From JBGSUZ01 sp963677505 (GTDB lineage: Bacteria > Bacillota > Clostridia > Peptostreptococcales > Acidaminobacteraceae): 64,000 nucleotides of DNA. Numbering within the stretch: the stretch's first letter is position 1; each line of letters starts with the position of its first letter. Under the pieces are notes generated by a model. The model was not told the DNA's origin, ran no database searches, and was given only the letters and a program-made list of their open reading frames with translations. The position numbers and the translations under genes were made by a program. The stretch is from positions 62,001 through 126,000 of the forward strand of contig CAXXWB010000004.1 of NCBI GenBank assembly GCA_963677505.2, given 5' to 3'. This document shows, one piece after another, positions 1-9,144 of the stretch.

Positions 1-1550
1 TACCTAATGTCTAAAAGGGTACTAGGAAGCGTCACACCTTTCAAGTTGCTTAGACCTGCAAAGGCATAACTACCAACGCTTGTAACGCCCTCTGGTATCA
101 CAATGCCCGTAATGCTTAAAGGGTCAGTTTGGTACATTTCTGATTCGCTACAAAATGCACCGCTACCAATTGCTGTAACAGCCACGCCATCAATGGCATT
201 TGGAATGATGACATTTCCACCCCTACCGTTATAACCGATTATAGTACCGCTGTCCTTATCAAATTGGTAATCCCCTTCTATAAATTCAGCTTTAACAGTG
301 ACTGGCGATGATGGCATTATAAATCGGTAGCCCATCTTGCCCCTCTCCATGGGGTGTTCCCCAGCGTTGTCAATATATTTAAGGCTGCCTGGCTTAAGGC
401 GATAGCCAATATCTGCAGTGATTAAGACATCTACCCATTCACCCGTTTTAGCACTTGTCGGATTCTGTTCAGAGGAAATCACATTTCGGATCACTTTCCC
501 GTGAGGGGTTGTTTCAAACGTTATCGGATAAGCCCACTGGGCGTATGCCGTGAGATCATCTGCTAAGATTGGCATAATAACGCCCGGCATCATGATTGTT
601 CTTCTGCCATCCGGTGTGCCGCTCCAATTTAAAAAGACTTTGCCCGTAGCAGTAAAACCATTTTCAGGAAGGGTAAAAACGTCTCCTGTTTTTAAGCCTG
701 TAAGATTGCTAACCGCCCCCCCATCAGCGCCATTTCCGTCAAAAGTAACCGTATACGTTTCAGCTGGGTCATAAGCCATAGTGGTCCACCCATTCCAAGG
801 GTCACTATACCCAGTTGCACCTACAGGATAATAGACAACAGTGTAGCTCGGAAATACACTCACATCTATAGTCAGTGCCCCCGGACTAGTAAATACTGCA
901 TTTTTAAGGGCATAACAACTTTCAAAAGCACCTTTTCCAATAGTTGTCAATGAATCAGGCATTTTTACTATTTTAACTGAATTGCACAGCGCAAAAGCGT
1001 ATTCGCCTATGGTCGTTAAACCAGAAGGCAGTTCGATTTTTTCAATAGATGAACCCGAAAAAGCACTGTCTCCAATACTGGTTACTGTACTTGGCAGAAC
1101 GATGTTTTTTATGGATGTATCTATAAAAGTTCTGTTTGGTATGGAAGTGAGACCTGCAGGTAAAATTACATTTTTAAGGTTTATATTTTTTTGAAAAACA
1201 CCTTCTCCCATAGTTGTCACACTATCAGGAAGGTCTACGCTGATCAGCACATCACAGTAACTAAATGCATTACTACCAATACTGGTGACCCCTTCAGGAA
1301 CAACAACACTGGTGACAGTATCTTTACTGCAAAAAGCTGAATCAGCAATCGAGGTAACGGCAACACCATCAATTATTGACGGTATAACTACGTCGCCACC
1401 AGCACCTAAGTATTGTACAATAGTGCCTGTTGCAGCATCAAAATTGTAGTCTCCTGTTGGTGTGTCTGCTTGTGCCGACTGCATGCCTGGAAATAAAGTC
1501 AATAGCATTGTAAAAGCAAGAATTCTTGATATCAGTTTCTTTGTTTTCAT
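1..1550 (-). CDS. BspA-type leucine-rich-repeat surface protein (3' end outside window)
   Basis: My translation from the ATG at 1550 stays open to the window edge (516 codons), so the C-terminus is missing. It begins with a Lys-rich, hydrophobic signal peptide ending near SAQA. Next come LRR_5/BspA-like units with recurring patterns such as VTSIGSNAF and LTTIGEYAF. A central segment (around 500-780) is rich in Trp and Gly and resembles Listeria-Bacteroides (InlB B-type) repeats. A second copy of the opening module (YQFDKDSGTI, then VVIP-like and IDGVAVTAIG) starts near 290. These domains are typical of exported, wall-attached proteins; the anchor is not visible. A GGGGGAG ribosome site precedes the ATG, and the gene lies 17 bp downstream of the DUF2442 gene. 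No ligand can be inferred. Confidence 0.85.
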   Translation of the reverse strand, partial: MKTKKLISRILAFTMLLTLFPGMQSAQADTPTGDYNFDAATGTIVQYLGAGGDVVIPSIIDGVAVTSIADSAFCSKDTVTSVVVPEGVTSIGSNAFSYCDVLISVDLPDSVTTMGEGVFQKNINLKNVILPAGLTSIPNRTFIDTSIKNIVLPSTVTSIGDSAFSGSSIEKIELPSGLTTIGEYAFALCNSVKIVKMPDSLTTIGKGAFESCYALKNAVFTSPGALTIDVSVFPSYTVVYYPVGATGYSDPWNGWTTMAYDPAETYTVTFDGNGADGGAVSNLTGLKTGDVFTLPENGFTATGKVFLNWSGTPDGRRTIMMPGVIMPILADDLTAYAQWAYPITFETTPHGKVIRNVISSEQNPTSAKTGEWVDVLITADIGYRLKPGSLKYIDNAGEHPMERGKMGYRFIMPSSPVTVKAEFIEGDYQFDKDSGTIIGYNGRGGNVIIPNAIDGVAVTAIGSGAFCSESEMYQTDPLSITGIVIPEGVTSVGSYAFAGLSNLKGVTLPSTLLDIR

Positions 1551-1567
1551 TGTTCTCCCCCATTAAA

Positions 1568-1798
1568 CTATTTTTGTGCCAGTTGAAATACCTCATTAAC
1601 TGAAATTTCAACATTTTTTCCCCAACGAATATAAGTTCCGTCGGTTGTAACATGGCTAAAAAATTCTTTGTCCGAAAGCATTCCGAACCTTATGGTCTGA
1701 AGCCTGTTTTCAAGGTTTAGCACTACACTGCTGCCATTTTCAAGTAGTACTTCAAGACAATAATGATCCTTAGGTGTGACCATTTGAATGCGGCTCAT
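1568..1798 (-). CDS. DUF2442-family small protein
   Basis: This 76-residue protein (MSRIQMVTPKDHYCLEV...) has the size and pattern of DUF2442: an N-terminal xxVTP..xYxLxVxFENG-like strand pair and a C-terminal VYIRWGKNVEISVNEVF-like strand. A longer reading starts at 1819. The start at 1798 is preferred because GGAGGTG lies 7-8 bases before it, inside the longer reading. Proteins of this family are often found near toxin-antitoxin or mobile genes, but no partner is visible here. It is probably cotranscribed with the leucine-rich-repeat gene just downstream. Confidence 0.75.
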   Translation of the reverse strand: MSRIQMVTPKDHYCLEVLLENGSSVVLNLENRLQTIRFGMLSDKEFFSHVTTDGTYIRWGKNVEISVNEVFQLAQK

Positions 1799-1823
1799 TT
1801 CATCATCACCTCCGTACATAAAA

Positions 1824-1853
1824 AAACCACTGTAAATAATCTTACAGTGGTTT
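1824..1853 (-). terminator. Rho-independent terminator of the LuxR/MalT gene
   Basis: A perfect 12-bp inverted repeat (aaaccactgtaa / ttacagtggttt, 6-nt loop) is followed on the minus strand by a run of T. It lies between the MalT-like regulator and the DUF2442 gene, so it separates those transcription units. Confidence 0.8.
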
Positions 1854-1866
1854 CACTATGCCTTGT

Positions 1867-1884
1867 ACTACCCGCTCGGGTAGT
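1867..1884. repeat. Short perfect inverted repeat
   Basis: actacccg and cgggtagt flank a 2-nt spacer, just downstream of the MalT-like gene's stop. It could be a secondary hairpin in the 3' untranslated region or a protein-binding palindrome. There is no T tract, so it is not a terminator by itself. Confidence 0.4.
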
Positions 1885-1901
1885 TTGCTAAGATAAGTTT
1901 T

Positions 1902-4382
1902 TTAAAGCGTTTCAAGATATTCCTTTAATTTTAATCTGCTGTTGATTGAGTACTTATTGTAGATACTCTTTAAGGCCATTTTTACCGTATTCTCTGATAT
2001 GAATAACTGTGCACCTATTGCTTTATTGGTCAGCCCTTCCGCTGCAAGTTTAGCGATTTCTAACTCCCTCGCCGAAAGCTTTGGACCATTGTCTTTAAAA
2101 TACCTGGTTTTTATCTGATCTAGGGACTTTTGGTATGAGGCTGCTAGCTCTATAATTTTTCCAATGCCTTCGCTATAATGGCTCTCTTTACTGAGTTCAG
2201 TCAATAGAGGACTGACATACTCATAGTTTTCTACAAAAGGCAGATAGAATCTGTCCGGTAAAGCTAAATCCAAGGCAGTTCTCAATAATTGAAGACCTTC
2301 TTCCTGTCTGAAGATCTTTCTATTGGCAGCTGCTACATAGATATAGGTATAAATTTGACCTAAAAGGTTAGGGAAAACAGAAGCCATCTCCATAAAATGC
2401 TCAAAACTACCTACCAATTTATGATGCTCCCCTTTGTTTAGAAGCATTCTCCCGTAAACGATGTTCATCATACCAACGTTAGGAAATAGTAGATGCTCAC
2501 TGCTATAGTCCCCTTCTTCAATCCAACTTGGCGCTTGAATCGTTTCATTTAGTAAGGAGGAAACATAGCTATTGCACAACTCCGCCGTATACAAAAGTCT
2601 ATACTCTTTTGACAATTCAATCTCTTTTTGCATTTGTTGTTGTAGTTCTAGAACCCTAGCATAGTCCCCGCTGAGAAGTGATAAGCGCATCATGAGGAAG
2701 AGGGAGCAGACCATATTGGTAGTTTGTTGGCAGGCTTCTGCTCGGTGTATTGCCTGATAGTTTGTAATTAAGGCGTTTTCATAGTCCCCTCTATACAAAT
2801 AGCCCTCTGCCTTTATACAGTACTCCCCACCGTTGGCATTGCCATTTGTCACATGGCTGTAGTTAGGAAGTGCTTCAAATATCGCCTCTAATGTCTCATC
2901 AAATTTTCCACTCTCGCGGTAGAAAATATAAAGTATGGATGGGGAACCAAAAGTCCATATGCCCTCTCTAGGCAGTAAGAAAGAATTTTTTTTCATCAAC
3001 TGGCAAGCTTTCTCATGGTGAACGGACATTTTACGAATGTCGTTATAGACCGTAAAACTCATCAATAGCTCAAATTCACCTAAAAGATGATTTTTTTCTT
3101 CTTCGTCCATATCAACGGTTTCGTGGAGGTACTCTAAGAATTCTCCACAGGCTTGTTCAAAATACTCTAGCTCGTTATAGGTATAAAGCTCAAAAGAAAT
3201 CATCAACACCGCTATAGGGTATTTTTTCTTTATTGCTTTTGGGCACTCCCTGAAAATAGTAACAAGCATTTCTTTTTTATAGGCATAATTTACAGATTTA
3301 TACCGCTCAGCTTCAATGGTTGCATAAATACTTTCAAAATCTTTATTCAAATAATTATAGTGCTGTGACAGGTTGTAATTGCCTTCACGGACAAACCATT
3401 TGGCAGCTCTGCTATATAGCTCGTATTGCATGCCTTGTTTTTCAAGTTCTTCCTGCAGAAAATTCATAAAAATGTTGTGTATTTGATACGTCTTGTTGAT
3501 CTCATCATATTTCACAAAGGCATTCTTTGCGATGACCTCTTCTAAAAGGGCGCCCGCATTTTCATTTTGGCTCACAAATACAGCCTGCTCTAAATCAAAA
3601 ACTTCAAAAAGGCAAAGTGAAAGCAGCAGATTTTTGACTTCTTCCGGCAAGAAACGATAGACTGCGTTTTCGATTAACTTGCCGATATTTCTTGAGGTGT
3701 CCAGTTTTTTACTTTGCTGATAGTTGAGCATAATCAGGTATAGTGCACTGACCCAACCTTCAGTCATCCTGTGAAGCATCTTTACATTTTCATCTTTAAG
3801 GGAAATCCCACAGAGGCGATAGTACTTTTTAATATCCTCACAGGAGAACTCAAAATTATCTTTATGAAGATACAGTAACTGCCCCTTTAACTGAAGTTCC
3901 TCTAGTTCCTTTAAATCGACATATCTTGTAATCAGAACAAGATTAAAATTTAGAATTTCATTTTTAATCAAATAAGAGATGAACGCATTTGTCTCTTCAG
4001 AGGCGATTAGATGGTAGTCGTCAATTATCACTATGGTGTTCTTTTGAAGATCCATTTTTTTGAGTAGTTTTACCGCTTCAAAACGAGTCGTGCTGTCAAT
4101 TGGAAAACCTAACGCCCCAAGACTCTGAGCTTTCTCAGGGTTCAAGGTTTCCATCTGATGACAGAATCCGCTCCAGAATCCACCTGTATCGGCATCATAG
4201 GTTTTATGCCATAAAATGTCGGCATCTGTTTTCTTGAGACTTTCCCGAACAAAGGTTGTTTTACCATACCCCATGGGTGCTTCGATAATGGTTAGTGGAT
4301 ATTCCATAAATTTATTCATCATGTTCGTAATGCGCTCTGAAAAATATAAACTTTTTGAATCATTTTGTTTTTGAACTGGCAT
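1902..4382 (-). CDS. MalT/LuxR-family STAND ATPase transcription regulator
   Basis: The protein has 827 residues from the start at 4382 (MPVQKQN...). That start is chosen over the longer reading at 4451 because CAGGGGGC lies 7 nt upstream. It has an N-terminal P-loop (PMGYGKTT, Lys near 41), a hydrophobic Walker-B-like strand (NTIVIIDDYH), a long alpha-helical TPR-like middle and a C-terminal LuxR helix-turn-helix (ELEIAKLAAEGLTNKAIG, then the recognition helix ISENTVKMAL; about 760-825). This is the layout of ATP- and ligand-dependent MalT-type activators. The inducer is unknown. No target is obvious, because the adjacent upstream gene is a transporter remnant. It ends in the terminator at 1824-1853. 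Confidence 0.9.
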   Translation of the reverse strand: MPVQKQNDSKSLYFSERITNMMNKFMEYPLTIIEAPMGYGKTTFVRESLKKTDADILWHKTYDADTGGFWSGFCHQMETLNPEKAQSLGALGFPIDSTTRFEAVKLLKKMDLQKNTIVIIDDYHLIASEETNAFISYLIKNEILNFNLVLITRYVDLKELEELQLKGQLLYLHKDNFEFSCEDIKKYYRLCGISLKDENVKMLHRMTEGWVSALYLIMLNYQQSKKLDTSRNIGKLIENAVYRFLPEEVKNLLLSLCLFEVFDLEQAVFVSQNENAGALLEEVIAKNAFVKYDEINKTYQIHNIFMNFLQEELEKQGMQYELYSRAAKWFVREGNYNLSQHYNYLNKDFESIYATIEAERYKSVNYAYKKEMLVTIFRECPKAIKKKYPIAVLMISFELYTYNELEYFEQACGEFLEYLHETVDMDEEEKNHLLGEFELLMSFTVYNDIRKMSVHHEKACQLMKKNSFLLPREGIWTFGSPSILYIFYRESGKFDETLEAIFEALPNYSHVTNGNANGGEYCIKAEGYLYRGDYENALITNYQAIHRAEACQQTTNMVCSLFLMMRLSLLSGDYARVLELQQQMQKEIELSKEYRLLYTAELCNSYVSSLLNETIQAPSWIEEGDYSSEHLLFPNVGMMNIVYGRMLLNKGEHHKLVGSFEHFMEMASVFPNLLGQIYTYIYVAAANRKIFRQEEGLQLLRTALDLALPDRFYLPFVENYEYVSPLLTELSKESHYSEGIGKIIELAASYQKSLDQIKTRYFKDNGPKLSARELEIAKLAAEGLTNKAIGAQLFISENTVKMALKSIYNKYSINSRLKLKEYLETL

Positions 4383-4474
4383 GAAAAGTGCCCCCTGTGA
4401 AATTTCCGAAATTATTAAGTATACTTCACATATCAGTATATTAGAGGTCACGTCCTAGGTAAATAGTAAATTAT

Positions 4475-4790
4475 TTATTCCACATCTACCTTATAAGCTA
4501 CATACAAGTTGACTAGCGACATAAACGAAACCAAATAGAAGATGTACTGAGGGCCGTATTTAATCCAGACAATGCCGCCAGAAAAGGCTGCTATGCTTAG
4601 AATCGCAATGGTTTCAACAAATTTGCCAAGAGTGTCAATGAAAATCCAAAGTTCATAAACCATCATAATTTGCTTTTGAACACCAAACATGATGACTGGC
4701 ATGACTTTTTGTCAGTGCCATGAGAGGGATATGAAAGAGCCCCGCATATCATGGAGACAAAGGCGATTTTCACGTCTGAAAACTTGTAAA
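4475..4790 (-). pseudogene. Degenerate C-terminal remnant of an MFS-type transporter
   Basis: The open segment 4475-4702 encodes two hydrophobic helices with Gly/Ala-rich faces (ETIAILSIAAFSGGIVW and YIFYLVSFMSLVNLYVAY), like the last two membrane helices of a major-facilitator permease. Upstream in a different frame (about 4720-4790) another membrane-like stretch, KIAFVSMICGALSYP, can be read. The two are joined only through a frameshift near 4720, and an in-frame TGA precedes the small ORF's ATG. No ribosome site precedes that ATG. I read this as decay of a transporter gene; an independent small membrane protein is less likely. Confidence 0.5.
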
Positions 4791-4909
4791 TTTCTCCACC
4801 TTTACTTTCTCTCTATAAACGCCGTTTTTTCAGTCTTTTTCGTTATACTTTTTTTAGGCGTCTAGGGTAACTCAAAAGGAAAAAATATTTAGGGGCGCGA
4901 AAGAAAAAA

Positions 4910-4937
4910 CCACTGAGCATTATCTTATACTCAGTGG
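4910..4937 (-). terminator. Rho-independent terminator after the DUF2798 gene
   Basis: The 8-bp stem ccactgag / ctcagtgg with a 12-nt loop is followed on the minus strand by TTTTTTC. It lies 25 bp downstream of the DUF2798-like gene. Confidence 0.75.
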
Positions 4938-4961
4938 CGTAACCTCTTTCTATAAATTCAA

Positions 4962-5402
4962 CTACGCAACAAGATGCTCCGTTACCCTAGCAGCAACAGG
5001 TGTCACTGCCAATGAAATAAAATAGCCTATTGTAAATACAATTGGATAAATCGACAACCACGAAGGGATAAGTTCTGGTGAAATGCCAACATTGATCACC
5101 GTCATGGCAAAGCTAACAATGGTAACATAAATAGCGCATACTATGAAATTGCTTATTGCCAAAAACCAAAATGTGTTTTCTTTTGCCTGAATTTTCTTAG
5201 CAAAAATATCACCCAGCCTATTGGCCGGAATTACCAAACTCGCTATGAAATTGATTGAAAAAGTTTCCGCCACCATAATAACTGATGGCATAAAACTAAC
5301 ATTTCCAACGGTAAGAACTTGTACAACGATTGCCATAGTCAGTGATAATACCAAAATCATCCAAATGCCCATTATGAGACCAAAGTATTTTCTGTTAAAC
5401 AT
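4962..5402 (-). CDS. Tandem DUF2798-like four-helix membrane protein
   Basis: This 146-residue protein has four predicted membrane helices arranged as two similar halves. Each half has a helix with an S-x-x-M-x-x-V pattern (LVLSLTMAIVVQVL; TIVSFAMTVINVGI), then a loop and a second helix ending in a basic or polar tail. That matches two DUF2798 units of about 70 residues. Function is unknown. A GGAGGCGG ribosome site precedes the ATG. It lies 26 bp downstream of the NmrA-family gene and is probably cotranscribed with it. Confidence 0.75.
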   Translation of the reverse strand: MFNRKYFGLIMGIWMILVLSLTMAIVVQVLTVGNVSFMPSVIMVAETFSINFIASLVIPANRLGDIFAKKIQAKENTFWFLAISNFIVCAIYVTIVSFAMTVINVGISPELIPSWLSIYPIVFTIGYFISLAVTPVAARVTEHLVA

Positions 5403-5427
5403 AGAACCGCCTCCCCATGCGCATTTG

Positions 5428-6393
5428 CTAAAGTTTAGTTACCATCTCCCAATAATTTGTAAGTCGCTCTTCCCACACGACGCGGTATCTGTTCAATAGT
5501 TCATTAGCATTCAAAGGTTTTCGACCCGTCAAGAGCTCAACGGTATTTGTTTCTATGGCCATCCATCCATCTCCAATGCTCTTTTCATTAGTTACCATAT
5601 CATTACTACACCATGGCACTGGTGATTTCGAATAGTCTCCGTCTGTTCCTCTTGGAATATGGATCGAGTCTAGATATGTGTAGAATGCTTCGGTATTCAT
5701 CGGAACATATTGATATGGAATTCCAGAAAATTCAGCAATCATCTCACAAATTTCACGCTGACTAATTAAATTACCCGTTACATCATAGTCCTTATTATTT
5801 TCACCTTTTCCTAATAGCAAGGCTGTTGCAACCCGACCGCTGTCATCTTTTGCAATGAACGTTGCTTTCCCTTCCCCTGCAGTTGTACACCATTTGTTTT
5901 CCGTCAGATTTGCAAACAAGACTGAATTTGTCAGGTAATTTTCAAGATAAAGATTGTTTCTCATAATGTTATAATCTAAACCTGATTTGCGTAGGTACTC
6001 TTCAGTAGCAGTATGATCTGGTAGTACATACTGCGTATATTCGGGACGATTGGCTCCAAGAAACGATGTATACGTTATATGTTTAACGCCTGCTTCAACC
6101 GCTGCATTGATAACACTTATGTGTTGCTTAACCCTTTCAGGACCATTTAGAACACTGGATACGAAAAACATTCGATCGCCATCTTTAAAAGCTTCTGTCA
6201 TTTGAGCTCCATCATCATAATTTGCTTCACGCACTTCAATCCCTTGGCTCTTCCAAGTAGCCAATTTCTCCTGAGGCAATCGACTAAGTGACGGACAGGT
6301 AAAAATCAATTGACTTGCTGGAACTTCTTTCATCATGTTTGCTGCAACACGTCCTCCTAATTGACCATCTGCACCAGTAACAATATAACGCAT
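5428..6393 (-). CDS. NmrA-family NAD(P)-binding protein (atypical SDR)
   Basis: The protein has 321 residues from the ATG at 6393, chosen because AAGGAGG sits 8 nt upstream; a longer reading starts at 6411. The N-terminus MRYIVTGADGQLGGRV is a Rossmann fold with the TGAxGxLG dinucleotide site. It continues with an ITYTSFLGA strand and a DYNIMRNNLYLENYL segment typical of the NmrA/QorB (quinone oxidoreductase 2) group. Members reduce quinones or act as redox sensors; the substrate cannot be read from sequence. It is divergent from the LysR gene at 6560, whose product may control it, and is followed by the DUF2798 gene. Confidence 0.85.
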   Translation of the reverse strand: MRYIVTGADGQLGGRVAANMMKEVPASQLIFTCPSLSRLPQEKLATWKSQGIEVREANYDDGAQMTEAFKDGDRMFFVSSVLNGPERVKQHISVINAAVEAGVKHITYTSFLGANRPEYTQYVLPDHTATEEYLRKSGLDYNIMRNNLYLENYLTNSVLFANLTENKWCTTAGEGKATFIAKDDSGRVATALLLGKGENNKDYDVTGNLISQREICEMIAEFSGIPYQYVPMNTEAFYTYLDSIHIPRGTDGDYSKSPVPWCSNDMVTNEKSIGDGWMAIETNTVELLTGRKPLNANELLNRYRVVWEERLTNYWEMVTKL

Positions 6394-6469
6394 TATGAAT
6401 TCCTCCTTCAATATTTTGAAAGCGCAATTTAGTTCAGAACACAGACGTTCTTCTACAAAACGCTTTACA

Positions 6470-6485
6470 TGTTAAGATATTAACA
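6470..6485. promoter_or_regulatory. Palindrome in the LysR/NmrA divergent promoter
   Basis: TGTTAA-gata-TTAACA is a perfect 6-bp inverted repeat and contains a T-N11-A pattern, the usual core of LysR-type binding sites. It is located between the two divergent genes, just upstream of the putative LysR -35 box. Assignment to this LysR protein is inference. Confidence 0.5.
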
Positions 6486-6493
6486 TCGCGAAA

Positions 6494-6523
6494 TTGAAAA
6501 ATGAAATTGAAATGTGTTATCAT
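6494..6523 (+). promoter_or_regulatory. Putative sigma-A promoter of the LysR gene
   Basis: TTGAAA (6494-6499) and TATCAT (6518-6523) are separated by 18 nt, about 37 nt upstream of the LysR ATG. Confidence 0.5.
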
Positions 6524-6559
6524 TAATAAGAATTTTCTATAAATTCAGGAGGCTATAAA

Positions 6560-7456
6560 ATGCATCTTAAACAACTTGAATGTTTTGTACATTTGGCTGA
6601 AACCCTTAACTTTTCAAGAACTGCAGAACTGCTTTATATCACTCAGCCCACCGTCTCCCATCAGATAAATGCTCTGGAAGATGAGTTAGGCATTCAACTT
6701 TTGATCCGAACCAAGCGAAGAGTAGAATTGACCCCTGCTGGGATCTCTTTCTATAACGATGTGAAAGACATTCTTACCCGAACTAATATTGCCATAGCCA
6801 AAGCAAAGCATTATGCCGGGACCTTTGAGTCTACTATTTCTATTGCATATGAGGGAAACGTGGAAGTCAGAAAACTTCCTAATATCCTTCGCCAATTTAA
6901 AGAAAAGTACCCTCACACTCATCTCTATCTACAGGTGGCTGACTTTAAAGAAAAACGGAATCTTTTTACCAATTACAAATATGACTTAATCTTCACCGTC
7001 AAAGAGAGCATTGAAAATCTTGAAGACACCTCCTTTATTGAGCTTTTTAGTGGCAGATTTGTTTGTGTGATGCTTAGAGATCATCCACTAGCGGGTCAAG
7101 AAGCCATCACAATAAGAGATTTGGATAAGCATTCATTGATTTTATTAAATCCATTGCGCTGTCCCATGGAAATGGAGCCCATCCAAAAAGACATTCAACT
7201 GAATTGTTTATCCTCAACCATCTACTTTGCTGACCTTCCTCAAATTGCATATACAATGGTAAAAGGTACCCTTGGCATTGCTGTAATGCCTGACTTTGTA
7301 TGCCCAGAAGACTCTGAGTTTTCTATTATTCCCATGGATATTCACAATATAATTTCCTACGGGATAGCTTGGCATCGCAAAGACGAACGCGCTGAGATAA
7401 AAGGGTTTATTGCCATCGCGAAACAAATATACAGTAAGGCATCATCCCAGACTTAA
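6560..7456 (+). CDS. LysR-family transcriptional regulator
   Basis: The protein has 298 residues, the usual length of the family. The N-terminal winged helix-turn-helix (MHLKQLECFVHLAETLNFSR, then TQPTVSHQINALEDELG) is followed by a periplasmic-binding-protein-like effector domain from about residue 88. CAGGAGG precedes the ATG. It is divergent from the NmrA-family reductase, the classic arrangement for LysR control of the neighbour. Its stop overlaps the stop of the convergent PucR gene by 4 bp. The inducer is unknown. Confidence 0.93.
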   Translation: MHLKQLECFVHLAETLNFSRTAELLYITQPTVSHQINALEDELGIQLLIRTKRRVELTPAGISFYNDVKDILTRTNIAIAKAKHYAGTFESTISIAYEGNVEVRKLPNILRQFKEKYPHTHLYLQVADFKEKRNLFTNYKYDLIFTVKESIENLEDTSFIELFSGRFVCVMLRDHPLAGQEAITIRDLDKHSLILLNPLRCPMEMEPIQKDIQLNCLSSTIYFADLPQIAYTMVKGTLGIAVMPDFVCPEDSEFSIIPMDIHNIISYGIAWHRKDERAEIKGFIAIAKQIYSKASSQT

Positions 7457-8991
7457 GTAATCTGATCAAGAATATGATAGGAAAGTAAAAGTCTAAAGCG
7501 ATAGTTTGCCTCATCTAAGTTTTGATTCATAATTTCTTGAATTTTATTGACTCTATATATTAAAGTATTTCTATGCATGTGTAAAAGAGATGCACTTTGA
7601 GCAATATTTCTTTCCTGCATTAGAAATGTACGTAGGCTATTGGCATAGTCAGTGTGATTTACCTCATCGTATTTTAAAAGGGTGAGTAGACTTTCCTCAC
7701 AAAACCCTTTTAAACTGCCCTTTTCAGATGCGATATCTATCATATGTTCTAACGTGAACTCTTCATAATAGGAAATTTGAGACTTTTTATTATGTTTTAT
7801 GTTCAATTTAAGAGCCGTCACCGCTTGTTCAAAATGGGTTTTTATCAAAGTAATATCATGAAAACAGCGACTGATTCCCATGGATATTTTTTTAGTTTCA
7901 CATAGATAATTCATTTTCTCTATCATTTGATTTGAAAAGGGTCTGCTGGATTTTCCCATCACGACTATAACGATGTAGTTATTATACAAAATAGATTTTC
8001 CATCTTCTAAAATTTCATCCAAAACACTTCTAAAATATTGCAAAGTCTTGTATGTCCGATCAAATTTTCTAATATCCACTGCCATAATAAAAATATTTTC
8101 CTCTATATTCAGCCGCTGAGACTGGATCCGTTTATACAACTCGGATATTGGAATATTTCCATCTAATAAATCTTGAAACAAATGTTCATAAGCAACGCCC
8201 CTAGAGTATATAAGAAATTCATTATTCCTCATATGCAGCGCTAGAAAATCTGCAAGGATTTTTACCAATTTTAAATCAATCTTGCTAAATTCCCTTTCTG
8301 TCTCAAAAATGACAATAGTACCAATTTGACGATTATTTAAAAAAATGTGATTGATGATTCGTCTATGGGTTAAGTTGCCTTTAGGCAGTAGGACGGGTTC
8401 TCTTGAATAATAATCTTTTTTATAACCCGATTGTTCTGCCAACAGTTGTACATAATCAGCTGACATAAAGCGACCATTTTTTCTTTGATCAATCCAAATG
8501 TAATCGTGCAACTCAATTTTTGATGATTCGCCAATATGTTTCAAGCTATTATCCAAAACAACCATTGGATTATGCAAAAATTCCTTGGCACAGTCGCAAA
8601 TTCCGCAGACATCCGATTCTCCAATCATCTGCTGATAGAGACTGTCCATAAAATCCTTCTCTTTGGCATCATCTTCTAATAATCTTGCTAATGAATCATA
8701 CACTTGGTTAAGATTTGCTTGAGCCGAAAGGCCCAATACCATATTCTGTTCTGGAAATTGCTCTGGAAACGGAACATCCTCAATACAGATAATTGGAAAT
8801 TGGCATCCTGTAGCACGCTCTGGTAGAAAGTCAGATGCATAACCAATATAGATAACACCCGTTCTGTCGTAAATTGTATCTTTTGTAAAGAAAACTATTG
8901 AATAGACTGAGAATAGCAAGTCCTTGTTAATCATGCCAACAGGATGAAGTTCCTCCAATTGATTCATTAATTTCTCTATCGATAATTTCAA
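7453..8991 (-). CDS. PucR/CdaR-type transcriptional regulator
   Basis: The protein has 512 residues. The C-terminal helix-turn-helix (QSASLLHMHRNTLIYRVNKI, about 460-505) is the PucR C-terminal domain. A GGDEF-like degenerate segment precedes it (about 285-400), and the N-terminal half looks like a sensory region. It starts with TTG at 8991 behind GGAGGGC with 7-nt spacing. Relatives control purine, sugar-acid or amino-acid catabolism. It is divergent from the FabK/nitronate-monooxygenase-like gene at 9145, a plausible target across the 153-bp intergenic region. Confidence 0.85.
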   Translation of the reverse strand: MKLSIEKLMNQLEELHPVGMINKDLLFSVYSIVFFTKDTIYDRTGVIYIGYASDFLPERATGCQFPIICIEDVPFPEQFPEQNMVLGLSAQANLNQVYDSLARLLEDDAKEKDFMDSLYQQMIGESDVCGICDCAKEFLHNPMVVLDNSLKHIGESSKIELHDYIWIDQRKNGRFMSADYVQLLAEQSGYKKDYYSREPVLLPKGNLTHRRIINHIFLNNRQIGTIVIFETEREFSKIDLKLVKILADFLALHMRNNEFLIYSRGVAYEHLFQDLLDGNIPISELYKRIQSQRLNIEENIFIMAVDIRKFDRTYKTLQYFRSVLDEILEDGKSILYNNYIVIVVMGKSSRPFSNQMIEKMNYLCETKKISMGISRCFHDITLIKTHFEQAVTALKLNIKHNKKSQISYYEEFTLEHMIDIASEKGSLKGFCEESLLTLLKYDEVNHTDYANSLRTFLMQERNIAQSASLLHMHRNTLIYRVNKIQEIMNQNLDEANYRFRLLLSYHILDQIT

Positions 8992-9144
8992 TTTACTGCC
9001 CTCCTATTTGTACAAAAAATACGAAACAAATCATTATTTTGAGTTACTTCGTATGAATGAATTTAAACCTTAATTTTATATAATCAGTATACGCTAGACA
9101 ATTACAGTGTGTAAGTTATTAAAATTGAAGGGAGATACCACAAT

